Shown piece by piece: positions 37,667 through 50,600 of a stretch of DNA of 64,000 nt; the first letter of the stretch is position 1; each line of letters starts with the position of its first letter. Under the pieces are notes generated by a model. That model was given only the letters and a program-made list of their open reading frames with translations, was not told where the DNA came from and did no database searches. This stretch comes from Paracentrotus lividus. Taxonomy: Eukaryota; Echinodermata; Echinoidea; Camarodonta; Echinidae. Where the stretch lies: contig CALNVZ010002100.1 of NCBI GenBank assembly GCA_940671915.1, positions 21,899,388-21,963,387 of the forward strand, written 5' to 3'. The position numbers and the translations under genes were made by a program.

Positions 37667-40600
37667 TATAGCAAAGAAACAGATAAACGATACATGACCA
37701 CTTCATTCATTACATAACACTTTTATTCATCTCACTGTCCATTTATGTTCTGTGATATCATTACCTTTGTCTTATATTCAAGAACTAGTGCATGATACAG
37801 TCTACTCTCAAATTAAAAAGAATAATTAAAATATTGTGACAAAACGGAATTCTACCTCCAGTTCATTTTTAATTATCTCAAATCATATGACCTTTGACCC
37901 TATAAAATATGTGGCCCTGATGGCAGCATGACCAAAAGTTATAGGTGTGTAGACTATACAATGATACACGTTCATAATGGAATTTGAGGAAATCTGTGGA
38001 GAAATGTGGCCTACAAAGCAGAGAAGCCACCCACAATAATATACTCTTTGACCATAAAAAAGACACACAAAAAACTGGGAGTAACATAACCAAAAGCTAT
38101 ATTATACCAAGATACACCTCCACAATTTACATTTTTCTTATATTAAAGTATTACCTTTATGTTGGCAAGTTCCAAAAATAAATCCTATAATGCTACAGGA
38201 TTTGTTTGCTCGATTAACTTCAAACAAGGATGTAGAAAATATATTGCTAAGAAAAAAAAAGGTTCCTTCAAGGTTTATTTCTTTTCATGTTGGAACCATG
38301 CTACTTTATGACATCATGTTATTTCTTTTTATTTGTTTATTATAATTTGTGATAAGTTTCTTATTTTGATAAATAAAAATTTGAAGGAAAGGAAAGGAAC
38401 ACCTCTATCTCAAATCTTTGAACAAATCTGATGAGAAATGTGACCTATGAGTGCACACATGCCACGCAGAATACCATGACCTTTATAAACCTTTAAAAGA
38501 TGCAACACTGAGGGTACCATCAACCATATGGGGATTAGACTAAGATACATCCCTATACAAAATTATAAATAAATGTGTTGAGAAATATGCCCTACAGGTG
38601 TGTAAGGAACATGACACGGCAGCCGAGTGCCTCATTAATAAGAGTTGAATGTATGTATGAGTGATTTACTTACTATTGTGTATGGTTTTACGTAGAGTTT
38701 TAGTTAAAAATATAATCCATGTGCTGAAGTAATGATGTCAAACAACACATTTTAAACCATCCTATAAACCGCCTTCAGGAATTGGAAGCATTGATATTCT
38801 ATAAAACAGGGATATAAAATAAAGGAATGTATACCAAAAATCATCATTGATGAAATGTGTTTGTGTGTTCTATAAAAACAAATATAATTTTTTTTCCAAT
38901 AGTAAGATACAAATAAAAAAAAATTTTCCAATAGTAAGATACAAATAAAATTCAATTCTGTGAAATATATAATGTTCCATTCAACTATGATTTCATCTTG
39001 AAGAATGTGACTGCTAAATATCTCCTCCCACCTGAATCATATCACCATCAAATATTTATATTATACTTTTATTCAAATTGACATGTTTGGTATTTGATAT
39101 ATATGAATGTTCAATTAAAACTTTTTACTAAATGCAAAGCTTCTGTCACCTTCCAAGTTGAAACCAAGTAGAAAACCAACAAAACAAACAGAAACAAAGA
39201 TATTGTCTTTTAATGCAGTGTACAGACTATGGGAAGTACATATATAATATGAATCCAATTAATTTTCTGATAGAGGATAAAAATCCTTGAAGTATAGTTA
39301 TTCATATTCCAAAAAAGACAGCGAGTTCAATTCATAAAGTTTATCTCATTTATCCTAAATCATGAAATATGTTTCTTTAAACACTTATACATTTAAAAAT
39401 GTCCTTTTGAAGCATACTTGAATACAATGTAGATTAGTCAAGTTACCAAATAGCCTTTACTGTATTCTGACTGGGCCATTTGTGATCAGTTGTTAATTAG
39501 GGAAGGGGTGGGGGACATCTCAGCCAGTGAATGTCTAATTTATGGAGATTTTTGTATGAACATCAAAGTACATAAAAAAGAGTACAACATTTTATTTCTA
39601 AAAAAATAAAAAATAACTGATTGCTTTATTAAAACTCTATTTTATCATATTCTTTAACATTTAGTCTTAACTATTTTAATGAAGCCCTTTTTTTAGTAGC
39701 ACAGTCAAAGTTCATAGCAAGGTCCACAATCCTGACATAACCATATTCTTTTGAGTTTTTTTAGGTTTCATAAGTAATTTCGATAAATTTATTCAGGCAA
39801 AAAGCTTAGAATGTATACAAAATTCGAGTAATTTAGGAAAAGCAGTATTTTGTTCACAAATGCAACTAATTTTGATTATCCAATGTTACAAAACCTAACA
39901 ACAGCACTGTCTTATAAAAAAGGTATATAAAAGTTGTATGACCCGAGTTAACAACTACAATATACTAGAGCAGGTTGCAGATTTAACAGAGGTTGGCAAA
40001 CGAGTTACAGATTTTGTACGTCCAAGATTGTCTTGATGTTTCAGGCTCCATAAATAGGCACAGACAAGAGAGATGTCAGAGAGATAGGAAATACACAATC
40101 AACACACCCGCTCTGTGATACCATAGCAAATCTGATTCTTATATTCATGGCATTTTAGCTGAATGGGTTTCTTTGTCATCAAAGGGTAGGGGTTCACCCT
40201 GAATTTGATTGGATTTAAAAATATTAAAATAAAAGAAATATTAGTCAAAGGTTTGAAAAGATCCACAAAAGAAAATGAAAGTATCCAATTTAAAGATTTT
40301 TATTGTGTGGGCCTCTCTTACGAGCTGCTTTCCATATGTGCTGTTGCTCTGTTAAATGTCAATTCATTAAACTGTCAATTTTCTCAGAGATTTACTCTTT
40401 GAAAATTTATTCCTTCATCAAGACGCTGAAAAAAGACAAATGTATGAAATTTATAACACCATAGGGTAGGAGAGGCTCTCAATCGACATCACAAAATTCA
40501 TAACATTGTTGCTTGGTAAATTTTTCTTGACATTTACTGCTTTATCGGTTCTTCTCTATATTTCTGATGCTTTTGAAACGATAAATTTCAGGGTGAACTT

Positions 40601-41269
40601 TATTTCAAAAATGCCTTAGAAAACTGATTCATTTATTTAGTTTATGCCCCAATCTTGACGCTATTTAACAGTGGGTGTAGGCTCTTACCCTTGACAGTCA
40701 TTACTGCTTTTCATATTTTCGATTAACATGTAGATAATCATTTTAAATTCACTCTTTTAATATTTGAAGCTTCATTCAAGTGGACTAATACTTTTGTAAT
40801 TCAGAGTAATGGATTTCTGTTAATTTTGTCAGGGTCTATGGAAAATTGAATTAAAAGTTGCATCAAATTCGGTAGTACTCTTGTTCAAAGCTGAGTCTGT
40901 AGACATTGTCGTGCTAGCAATAACCTCAATTTTCATTAAAGTGTTTAGCCCCTGATTTTGGATGAACACTCTTCATTTTCGATAGAGAACTTAATGTTGA
41001 GGTTTTTCTTGATAATCAAAAAGACTATGAATTTTTTAAGTTATTTATATATTAAACTGGGTGGAGTTGACATTATGAAGGATTGTATCTGCTTTACATT
41101 GAGACGGGATGTATCCATTCATTACTGATACATATTTTTTTTTCATAACGAAATTTTCTAATGACTAGAAAAGTGTTCACCCCATTGTTTAGTATCATCT
41201 TGTGTTAGATATGCTTGTTAGCTTTAATGAGTGAAAATTGTCTATCGAGAAAATTTACTTTGTTATATC
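37667..41269. other. Intergenic region between UBE2H and ZC3HC1
   Basis: No gene recognised. ATGACCTTTGACCC at about 37,888-37,902 is a further AGGTCA-type site. A 37-base unit containing TTTTCCAATAGTAAGATAC is tandemly duplicated at about 38,890-38,955. Remainder AT-rich and apparently unique. Confidence 0.45.
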
Positions 41270-41558
41270 AATTTGCTTTATTTTGGGCAATCAAAAAAAA
41301 AAGAGGAGAGAAGAAGAGAGAACACAAACGCTGGACACCATAAATACGCCTTTTTAATAGATTGCTCATTACAAGTTTCTACTGTGCACTTATTTCATTC
41401 CTTAATGGAAATGAAGGAAAATCAGCTAAACGTAAAGATTTCAAAAACAATGTTAAGCCCAAAATTTTTTATAACAAATTGGAAATGAGGCTCATGGATG
41501 CTCTACCCAAATGAAACCAGTCAAATCGTATTTACAGCAGATATCTGGATCACGAAAA
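41270..41558 (-). other. ZC3HC1: Probable ZC3HC1 3' UTR
   Basis: Sequence between the stop codon and the first minus-strand AATAAA near 41,278. Later signals near 40,604 and 40,631 are alternatives. An 85-codon plus-strand open frame here shows no family resemblance. Confidence 0.4.
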
Positions 41559-41639
41559 TCAAGTCTTCTGGGCAGCACTCCGGCTTTGCCAGAAATTTGT
41601 GATTCTTCTCACTGCTTTCCATGCTTGGCTTGGAGGTGT
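41559..41639 (-). CDS. ZC3HC1: ZC3HC1 last coding exon
   Basis: Encodes TPPSQAWKAVRRITNFWQSR followed by SAAQKT and stop TGA, matching the human C-terminus SRKVFRIFRQWESLCSC in spacing of Val/Arg/Ile/Trp. Acceptor tttgtttcag. A minus-strand AATAAA (plus tttatt) near 41,278 gives a plausible 3' UTR of about 280 bases. Confidence 0.88.
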   Translation of the reverse strand, partial: TPPSQAWKAVRRITNFWQSRSAAQKT

Positions 41640-44600
41640 CTGAAACAAAAATATTGAACAGGAGAAAAAAATAAACTTTGAGTTACAGAGATTAACTTTT
41701 AGCTAAACGAAGGGGTATACACAAGCAGGTGTCTGAGACGCATCGGCACCCATATTGAAGTTATTTTCATTAAATTATGCATCTCTTTTTTTTCCAAACC
41801 ATCCTATCTTATCACAAGAACACCACTCCTGATATTTCTGTTCATTTAAAAAATATGATAACTATTTTGAACTGTTTCCACCTAGTTTGATGAATTGCCC
41901 CAATTAATGTGTTTACCGTGAAATTATTAGACGCTAAGAACATTACTTCTCATCAAATTCCATGTATTTCACCTGATTTGAGATATTTCTTTATCTAGTA
42001 ACAATGGGAATTATTCTAACCCTTTCCTTGATTCCCAGGTAGAATGGGAACCTTGTTTCAAAATATGAGAAAATGTGAGGACTGTCAAGTAAGAGAGTCA
42101 TATTTATCAAGAGGTAATAGTCAAAGGTACAAAATTCTATCTTGTGAGCACCTACCACTTGTTTGTTTGTAAGAGGACCTTGCTTGGTAGGACTTGATCT
42201 TTGATGTAATAAGACAAGTAGCTCCTGCCACGCTGGTTTGACTGATGTCTTGTTATCTTGGTTCTTATGCCGTGGTAATGACTGGACTGAGTACGTTGGG
42301 GATGCTGGTTTGGTCCAAGGACACCAACTCCTGTGCTCTTCAATGGGATTAAAAAGTCCTTTATCAATCTGCCAAGAAGAAAAACATTATTTTTTACAAA
42401 ATCAAACTTTGCAAATGAAAGAGCATCTTAAAGCCATATACATCATGGATAATCCAACTAATTCTATTTTATCATCAATTTTGGCATATTTTTTATTTGA
42501 CTTGTTTTGCATTATTGTTGTATTTCTTGTTTGGTTTTTGTCATAGGTGCAAACAAACCAATTTTCCTTTCTTCTAAACTTTGGATAAAATGAAAATAAA
42601 TTTATAATTGAAATGAAAGGAAATATTATCACAATAAAATTAATGGTACAGGTATTTTCAATCTGTAAGGTATCACAATTTACAAACCCAATAAAGAAGT
42701 TGGTGTAATAGAATAAGACAAAATAAATTAAATAGGCCTATGTAATATACATGTACATGTATTAGCGGGCATCAAAGCTTAATGATTGATATGTAAAATT
42801 TGAAAACTGTTTACATATTGTTATTATTTGATAGATGGCCATGCGTTTTGAGGTGGGCCCTTTTCTGTTACATGATATGTTTTCAAAGAAATTGTACCGT
42901 TTTTATTTAATAGATGAATTATTCCTTATATTGAGCCAACCTACATCCATAAAAAGTTACATATTCGAAAAGAGAATTGTCTGAAGTAATTCAAAAAATC
43001 ATTCTGAAAAGGAAGGGAATCTAATCATAAGAATTACAGATTAAATATGTGTAAAAAAGGCTGAGAAAAAAAGTACTATTCCGAAATCTGCGCAGAGAAA
43101 AAGTAGCTACAAAAACAACGCATATGAAACCTTACAAATCAGACCTCAAACAATAGATAACTTGTAAGGGAGTTACTGTAAAAAATTGCGCCCAATCAAT
43201 CTCACAAAAATCAGATCAAAAATGGGAAATATTTGAATATACCCCAACAGAACCCTATAAATACATCAATAATCAAATCAACCCTGGCAATGAAGGACCG
43301 AGGAAAGCTGAAGCCTAACAACACAAAAAACCAATCAAAGCCACGGCGCTCTCAAACAACTTGTACAAACCACACACACTATTCAAAAACACCCACCTGC
43401 ACACCATGACACATCTAGATCTTTGTTATCACTAAAAATATGAACTCTTGTCATGAAACTAAAATTAATTACACCATAATTAACAACTAATGACTAAACG
43501 AAAACAAAAAAAAATACATGTCAGCCACAGATGTCACCTTTATCAGCACAGAAAGATGACTCGTTCAAAAATAGAACAACATAAATGCCGAATATACTAC
43601 TAAGATAGAACAAATGACCACACACAACCAAAATACAACCAATCAAAGCGTTCATGTATGTCATCGAAATAACCAAGCCACCAAAATAGAAACGATACCC
43701 CTCCATCACTGCGACAACTAAGTACTGAGTTAATTAACGAAACAAGAAGAATGAGACCACATTTCCTTAACCCTTAGATAATCCACTTCAAAGGAACCAA
43801 ATGTCCCAAAACGCATCCATGGACTTAAGAGAATGACACAAAGTTCAATTAAACACACACTCACCAGTAATTAATATAAAGCTAATAGGCTTAAGGACTA
43901 GCCTAATCACTTGATCTTTTTACTTAAAAGAATATCAAAAACTAAGTATAAGTGAAGAAGAAAAGCTAAATCTGTTACAAAGAAAGTAAATAATGCTCCT
44001 CCCCTCACGTGCAAAAGCTACTCAATTATACAACCTAAACTGCATAAACAGGTAACCCAATCCATGCTTACTCAATGAAAAAATGCCAATAAATATCCCC
44101 CAACTAATAACCAACATACCAAAAGCACATCATATTTAGCATTAATCATATCATCAGACCTGACCCCACAAAATTAACAACACCACCTATATGGGGGCCC
44201 ACTATAAAACACATGGCCAGATGCTGATACACTGAGAAAAACATGATGTAAACATTCACATTAACTACATGTTAACAATTCCGGAGGGTTATGCTTTAAG
44301 TAGTACCAACTGAAAAACTATGGCCCGAATTCACAAAGGTGGATTCTGCAAAATCCACGGATCCTTGGGTTATGTAAATTTTGTGTAATAACTACACTTA
44401 ATTTTAGCGAGTACTGTAAGAAAGGTCCAATATGAATGCACGACTTTGTCATGACGCGCTAGATTTACGCCAGTTGCTATGGTTTTGACATAATGGGCCC
44501 ACTGTTTTGAATTAATGAGTCCACTGTTGAGTCAATGGTTTATTTAAATTAATTTGAATAAACAGCAGACGTAACCATAGCGACAAGCGTAAATGTAGCA

Positions 44601-47600
44601 CTTTGTGACAAAATCGCGCATTCGTATTGGACCTTTCTCACAGTACGTGCTACAATTAAGCGTAATTCTTACACAAAATTTACATAACCCACGGATCCAT
44701 GAATTTTGTAGAATCCACCTTTGTGAATTCGGGCCCATGTTGTCCTACCTTTAATTTTTTGGCTGTTGGTTCTGATACTTCTTCTTCGGTTAATGTCTTT
44801 GTCGTCTCTCCCGAGGGAGTGAAGTTCCAGAGACCGACATTCCGCCTACAGTACTCGCATGACATTGTTGGGCTTTGGGAGTCCTCAGAGGAACTGGGGT
44901 AGAAATCAATCATCAATATCTAATGAGCAAATTTTCTTATGGGTTACTCTTACATTGTATAATCATAAAATTTAAACAAGTACCATAGTTTATTTAAAGA
45001 TAATATATAGTGTTGGTCAAGGCTGTAGAATGTTTTCTACTAACCTTCTAGACCAGCCACTCAGAGCGATGAAACAGATTGATTCTATCCTTTTTGTGTC
45101 ACTAGTAGGTGGATCTTCCCCTAAAACTCCTGTTACAAGTCTTGATAACACACCTTCCTTCTCCTCAATCTGGAAATGAAATATAAAGTACACATTTTCA
45201 GTAACTGAAGCCTAAATTATCCTTTCAATGAAGAAACAAAAAATTCATTTTTTAATAAAATTATCTTTTGGTACTGTCAGTCTGATAAATCAGAAAAATG
45301 AATACATACCTTTTTACTATGCATCTCATTAAAAAAAATCTTTTAAAATAGCTGCCAAATAAAAACTTTTATTTCGTGAGAAAAAAATTTAAATATATGG
45401 AAAACTCAATGGCTCGTATTGGAGTTTAAGTTTGCATCAGAGATATATCTGACAATTAGGATCACACAATAGCACCGCACAAATAAATGCAATTCTAAAC
45501 CTCCCCTGCTAACTTAACTTTCGTACAAAGTTAACCTCTGATTCAGAATACGGGCCAATTACTAAATTTTCATATGCCACCAAAAAGTCTGAAAATAATT
45601 CATGCTAAGCTGAGCACTGCTCACTTTGTGAAGGGTATGGAAATTAGGTTGCAGCTATTAACTATCCATTCATTACTGCTACAATTACCACATATATCAA
45701 CACCATATTATACCATACTGTCAAAACGACTTTAAAGTTCAATTATCAATCATAATTTATCAGAAAATCAGGAATTTAAAATTGGATAACTTTTTACATC
45801 AACTGCAGTTGATAGCAATTCCAGCGCAACTAAATTTTCATGTCTTGTACAAAAGTTGGTAGAGCTCACTCAAGCGCGCAACATTTTCTGACTTTTTAGT
45901 GTCATGTGATGGAAATGAATGTCGGCTTTCCATATGCATAAAAATTTCCCCAAATAATCGATTAATTTGTTTATGCACAGTTGGTAAGCTTCAGCTCATT
46001 TTCAATGAATGACATACATTTGTATAACCTTTGACATCTGACCTCATAAGCAAAAAGCTACATTCAGAACATTTGTTTTTTTCAGACACTAGGGGGGCGT
46101 TTCACGAAACCATGGACAAGTTAGTCATATCTTTATCCGCCAACCACGGAGTTAGCTCCAATCTTACTAAGTCGGTTACACGAAGCTCTTCCAAGCTAGA
46201 CAATTTGTAATATCGATATTATCGAAGATGATGTCATCGAGTAATATTTAGAAATTGTGGTTTAGCAAAATTTTCAATATTATCGAATTGAAGTGATAAA
46301 ATCGGTCAATAACAGTATGAAAACTCATATAATTATGTATAATTTATATAATGTGTATTAAAACGCACAATGTTCCTTACTGCATATATTTAGAAGGTGT
46401 CAATCATGAAATTAATAAGACCACGTCAGAACATGAGATGGGTACCCCCGGATGCGCTAATTTGATAGTTTTGTAAATCAGACTATAAAAAAGTATGCTA
46501 GCTGAAAATGGAGCTAAATTGAGGTTTTTCCTAAATTTTCTGTTTGCTGACAAAAAGAAATCAGTAATGCAATGTAATTTAAAAAATAAATCTATTCAAA
46601 ATTACTTATTTTGGGACTAATATATCGATTTCAACTACCAACGTAGTCCCTGCGGGTCTCTTTATGTACATGTAGCTTTATGGCACTCACTCAAAGCACT
46701 CACTTGTTAACAACCATTTATTTTCTGCATATTAGACCAAAATCCTGAGGTTGTCACATTTTGTATGAACAAAAATGAGAAAATCAAGATTGTCACGGCA
46801 AATACAATTCGCCCAAACCAATCGCTTGCCATAAATTGCGTTTGATTGACGTATCAGCGCTCTCCAAAAGATATGACAGGTTCGGAGCTGTCATAAGTAT
46901 TTAGTCAGCTTGTTGTCTTCGTTTTTGTCAGAGAGGGCTTTGTGGAACCCGCTTGTGGACAAGTTGTTCACTATCTCCGATTTAGTCAAGAAGTTAGACT
47001 TATGACGGTTTCGTGAAACGCCCCCCAGAACTCTATGAAATGTTTATCTAATGAAAGAAGTAACAGTAAGTGAACAAACAAACAGAGACACAATCTAAAA
47101 TAAAATGCCTCAGGTATGTGGGTAAGGTTGACATTGATGTTGTTTTTTATATATCACTATTATTATGATACATCATCATTGCAAGTATAAGATGAAAATG
47201 ATATAAAATTGTCGACCTGCCATCATGCCTTTCTACATTTTGTCTAAGTTTAAAGATTCCTATCAAATTTCTTTATTACAACCAAACCGAATTATTGAGA
47301 ATTGACCATATATCAAACATGACATAGTACAAAACATCTAATGATTCACTCTTGGCGAAAGTCTCACACGCCTTCTGTTCTAACTAGATTCACTTCAAAA
47401 AATGAAAATATTCAAACAAAATTAAATCTGTAAGACCCTGGTAAATGCAAGTAAGCTAACATTACGATAATTTCTCTGGCTAAGAAATCATGAAATTCAA
47501 CAAACTTTTAACACAAAACACAATTTTACTATTGATTTAGCAAAATAATTAAATTCAGAATAAAGTTCCTGACGAAAGAATTAAAAAATTTCTTTTGAAC

Positions 47601-50600
47601 CTTGTTAGTTTTACCAGATGCACCACCCCCCCCTCCCCCCCAAAAAAAAAAAAAAAAAAAAAAAAAGTAAAAAATTAACAAAAAACCTACTTGTAGCTAA
47701 GATATAATCTTATTAAAGACTGGACGTGTGAGTACAACCTACATCGATGAAGCTAATAGCGTATAACATTAAACCACACAAATAAATCAATTTCCATAAC
47801 ATATTCATAAAAAGATGATCGAACCTCACCAGCCCCCTCCAAATACTCGAAAATTACCCCTATTTGAAGTCGCTGTGATGACTCAAAGAAGTTAAGATGC
47901 TCGGCCAGCATGATTGGGTTTCGCCTTTAGAAAACACGTTGTATGCTATAGTAAACAATAAGAACCATGTGTCTAGAATTCTTGTTATGAAATGAAAGGG
48001 TAAATTCATTCAGCATTAGCATGAGCATTCCGTTAACATTTTTTGACGTCATCACCACGACTTCAAAATAGGTAACTTTTCGAGTATTGGACGGTGGTTG
48101 ATTTCGATCATCTTTTAATGAAAACTTCTAGATAGACAATAAAAAACCGCTTTAATTGGGTATTGTTGATAGTATGTAAAATTATTAGCTTATCCGTTTT
48201 AATGTAATCTTGTTTTCTTTCTTCCGGTCCGTACTGGGCTAATTGAGCCAATCACAATCAAAATCGACCAAGAAATAATAGAGAACAACCAAACATCACA
48301 AAAGATGACCACGAAATTTCTTGGATCATATATTTAAAGCCAAGCTTTAGTACTTACAGCCAAAATAATTTGAGATAAATCTGTAAGATATGTCCTCACA
48401 TTGTTCCATTAACATATACATATGCCTACACAAGATTATATTCACGTTTCGATAATGATTTCAGGAGAAATGTTGAAAAAATATTGAAACAGTCCGTCAA
48501 ATTGAGACTTGGAGTAGACCGCTATATCGCCACAAGTCACGGCACAACATACACACGCAGATCCTGTGCGAACCGCGTGCACATGATATACCCGTAGACT
48601 TTCCACGTGGCCGTGTTAATCACGCATGTGCTTGGACAAGTACAGAAATTATGCTTATTTTGCTCTTTTCTCAGCAAATATGCAATTTTATGTAAATTCC
48701 TTTGGTGTGTAGTATTTATTTACTATGCTTTAGATTCTGGTATGAACAAGAATGTTTTGATTTATTTCGTCATGAAATAACACATACTCGAGTAACTAGC
48801 AACTGAAGGTGACAGGTACAAAGTCCATTTTTGGCAAGTTTTTGCAAAAGGATGAAAGACTGAGTGGATGCTTTCAATGGTGTCACACATCATTGCACGC
48901 AATCATATTCAATGTTATATAACTCATGCTAAGAATGTTGAATAATCCTGTCCTCTGATTGGTCAAAAGTCTGGTCATAGTTTTAGCCAGGCCTGGCCAG
49001 GGAGGCTGAGCGTTCAATAGTCATCGTTCAATAGTCGTTTTTAATAGTCATTTTTTCAACGGCAGTCAATTGTTGATACGATCTGTGTTTTGTGCGAGCG
49101 CAGACACCGTATATTCGCAATGCAATAAATTGATTGCTAACATTAGGTTGCTACGGACGATTGCGCAGCTCAAACGGTACGAAACTTTCAAGGCGGTTAA
49201 TTTGGATTTGTTTACCTTTTTTACGTGAATTTAATGCAACAAAGGCACAGGACAGCGTTCCGCGATTCGAACTTTTGGATGAAGATATAGATATAGGCCT
49301 AGATCCATTGCGTGATTTAATTCATGCAGCAGATAGTAAGAACACTAAAAATTCCGTGAAATTTGCCATGAATGTTTTTGAAGAATATCTAGATCTAGCG
49401 TGAACGAACTGCCAAATTCAGAGCTGGATAATGTTCTGCAGAGGTTCTACGCTGGTGCTAGGCAAAAAAAATGGTGAGTTTTTCTTCGGTATATAAAATA
49501 TATAGTGACTGCCTTAATATTCGGGGCATAGTTGTTTCTAAAGGCTCTCGGGGGCCTTCCATCCAGCTATAACCCCTCGGCAAGCCTCGGGGTCATAGCT
49601 GGATGGAAGGCCCCCTCGAGCTTTAGAAACAACTATTGCCCCTCATGGCAGTCACTATATTTATACTATGGGACAGCATGGATATTATTCACTCAGTCTT
49701 AAAATTCATTTTCTCAAAACTTGCAAAAAATGATTCTGTACCTCCACCTTCATTTGCAAATTACTCACTTATGTGTTACATTCATGATTCAAGGAAGGTA
49801 TTATTGTAAAAAAGGTGAAAATTTCTTCTTGAAATTATGTTACATATGAATAGCCAAAATAGATAAGCTTGGAATGTGGTCCCTCTATAAATAGATTACA
49901 CTTTTATTGATGTGCACTGTATAGACAAATTCGGTTTCGGTGATGTTTTTCTTTTTACCCAGGTACTACGCATGATCCATGTGTGTGTATGTATGCGTAA
50001 CAAAAGAAAATGTACATTCGCGCACATGGCACATGCGTAGTACCTGGGTAACCCCCCAGCAATGGCCGCCATGAAGTTACAATGCTCTGAAGTCGGACTG
50101 GTCTATAGTCATTGAAAGATCTTGCTTTCCTTGAGGAATCTTACCTGGAGAGGGATTACTTTGCCAAGGACATGTCTTACTGTGACGGGTCCGTAACGAT
50201 TCCTCCAACTTCTTACATGAACTGCAATCTAATGAAGGAAGCAAACAAATTAAAAACAGCACCTTAAAGTCATTGGCCGGTATTCTGGATGGGCGACTTA
50301 AGTTGGTAGGCCTACTAAATATGTCATACGTAGGGCTTGCTATTGTTTCGAACAATAAATTCAACAAATGAATTCAACTTTACTTATTTCACAAAATTGG
50401 TTGTGTGGGTATTGATTCCTTGCAAGCTTTGTAACATCCATTTCAATAGTGGGTTTGGTTTTAAACAAAGGTCTAATGGCTTATTGGGAAAAAAAATCAC
50501 ATTGCATGCGCAAGACGATGCAATTTTAAACAAATTCATGTAAACTATGCATATACACCTGTATATCATCAAAATTTTCTATTTGTATATGATTTACTTT

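Larger units (their letters stand above)
48940..49708 (+). mobile_element. TIR-bounded repeat carrying a Crypton-type exon (copy 2)
   Basis: Left edge GAATGTTGAATAATCCTGTC; right edge, reverse-complemented, contains GAGTGAATAATATCCATGCT-GTCC, an imperfect terminal inverted repeat. Inside are a CTCTGATTGGTCAAAAG CCAAT block, a Crypton-type coding fragment (49,200-49,477) and a 175-bp palindrome (49,495-49,670). Shares both outer blocks with 12,085-12,562, which has no coding part. Confidence 0.6.

Noticed and set aside
48360..48402. Candidate for the missing ZC3HC1 exon ending TYLTDLSQIILA at a perfect donor
   Set aside because: No credible acceptor, a stop just upstream, and no match to the expected region.
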